A DNA stretch of 64,000 nt from Athripsodes cinereus (lineage: Eukaryota > Arthropoda > Insecta > Trichoptera > Leptoceridae), in NCBI GenBank assembly GCA_947579605.1, contig OX388322.1:2232001-2296000 (forward strand), given 5' to 3'. The position numbers and the translations under genes were made by a program. The first letter of the stretch is position 1; every line of letters starts with the position of its first letter. The notes beneath the pieces are model-generated. The model did not search any database and was not told the DNA's origin. It saw nothing but the letters and a program-made list of their open reading frames with translations. This document shows positions 63,826 through 64,000 of this stretch, one piece after another.

Positions 63826-64000
63826 GTTTTTGAAGGATTAATTATGTAACAGTTCCGAGACATTCTGAATGTTTTAAATGAGTATTCTACAATGCACTTT
63901 TGTTACTTGATTATATTATATAGATCACGATCGATTTCAGCAAACCGTTGCTATTGTCGAATATTATTTCGCTCGTCAATGGTAACAGTTTGCTGAAATC
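63826..64000. mobile_element. Foldback element, cut by the window edge
   Basis: 'attaattatgtaacagttcc' and 'gacattctgaatgtttt' recall 51230-51290. 'gatttcagcaaaccgttgct' (63932) is mirrored by 'ggtaacagtttgctgaaatc' (63981-64000), so the right arm is starting when the window ends. Confidence 0.55.

Noticed and set aside
1..64000. Endogenous viral sequences or LTR retrotransposons
   Set aside because: I looked for protease/reverse transcriptase/integrase or capsid-like frames and paired LTRs and saw none; all reverse-transcriptase-related pieces are non-LTR C-termini.

Overview
This is a 64 kb window of an AT-rich insect nuclear genome (roughly 30% GC outside exons). Lepidoptera is the most likely order. 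The evidence is the dense TAGGTA/TACCTA word bias, LINE 3' tails with the 'ggaagag..cgc..gataa.ctcgcc' signature, an RTE tail carrying 'GGAAGAGGCCTATaTCCAGCAGTG', and a widespread '..ACGAGAATTTTATATATAAGAT' repeat. The order is inferred; no species-specific gene was recognised. Nothing looks prokaryotic: no operons, no CRISPR, no rRNA.

Layout. Positions 1-44.9 kb hold almost only intergenic or intronic DNA packed with decayed mobile elements. Positions 44.98-54.04 kb hold two large minus-strand exons of one protein-coding gene, 52813-54041 and 47931-44980. They are separated by a 4.9 kb intron and join in frame to give at least about 1393 residues of a basic, Ser/Pro/Lys-rich, largely disordered protein with a coiled helical tail region. 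The 2.95 kb exon ends at a strong donor (GTAAGT), so the gene continues at lower coordinates or beyond the window. I do not recognise its name. Upstream on the same strand, at about 55.4 kb, is a possible last exon of another transcript, with splice acceptor, stop and AATAAA. Positions 55.7-64 kb are again transposons.

Mobile elements fall into recurring families, and I use these labels throughout. MITE-A is a 213-bp inverted-repeat element, GCAGGGTTACTCTTGAC..., with several copies. MITE-D is a 151-bp element; its two copies read as identical and lie in opposite orientation. HP is a hairpin element with a short 3' tail and 13-bp target duplications. The G family is a ~500-bp TIR element with GGTGTTC ends. 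SINE-A is tRNA-derived, with a GGTTCGATCCC B box. SINE-B has a (TAG)n tail, and SINE-C is tRNA-headed. Others are CR1-like LINE 3' ends, RTE-like LINE tails with (ATG)n, an R1-clade LINE C-terminus, a Jockey-like fragment, and a 1983-bp hAT element with perfect 8-bp target duplications.

The most informative structure is nesting. At 59.7-60.6 kb an RTE coding region is split by a hairpin element, which is itself split by MITE-D. At 8.8-9.6 kb MITE-A is split at its own TTAA by a 709-bp inverted-repeat element. At 23.9-24.9 kb a large foldback element contains both a MITE-A and an RTE tail. These nests give empty-site reconstructions, target duplications and a relative order of insertion without any alignment tool. 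All coordinates for decayed repeats are approximate, because they were read by eye.
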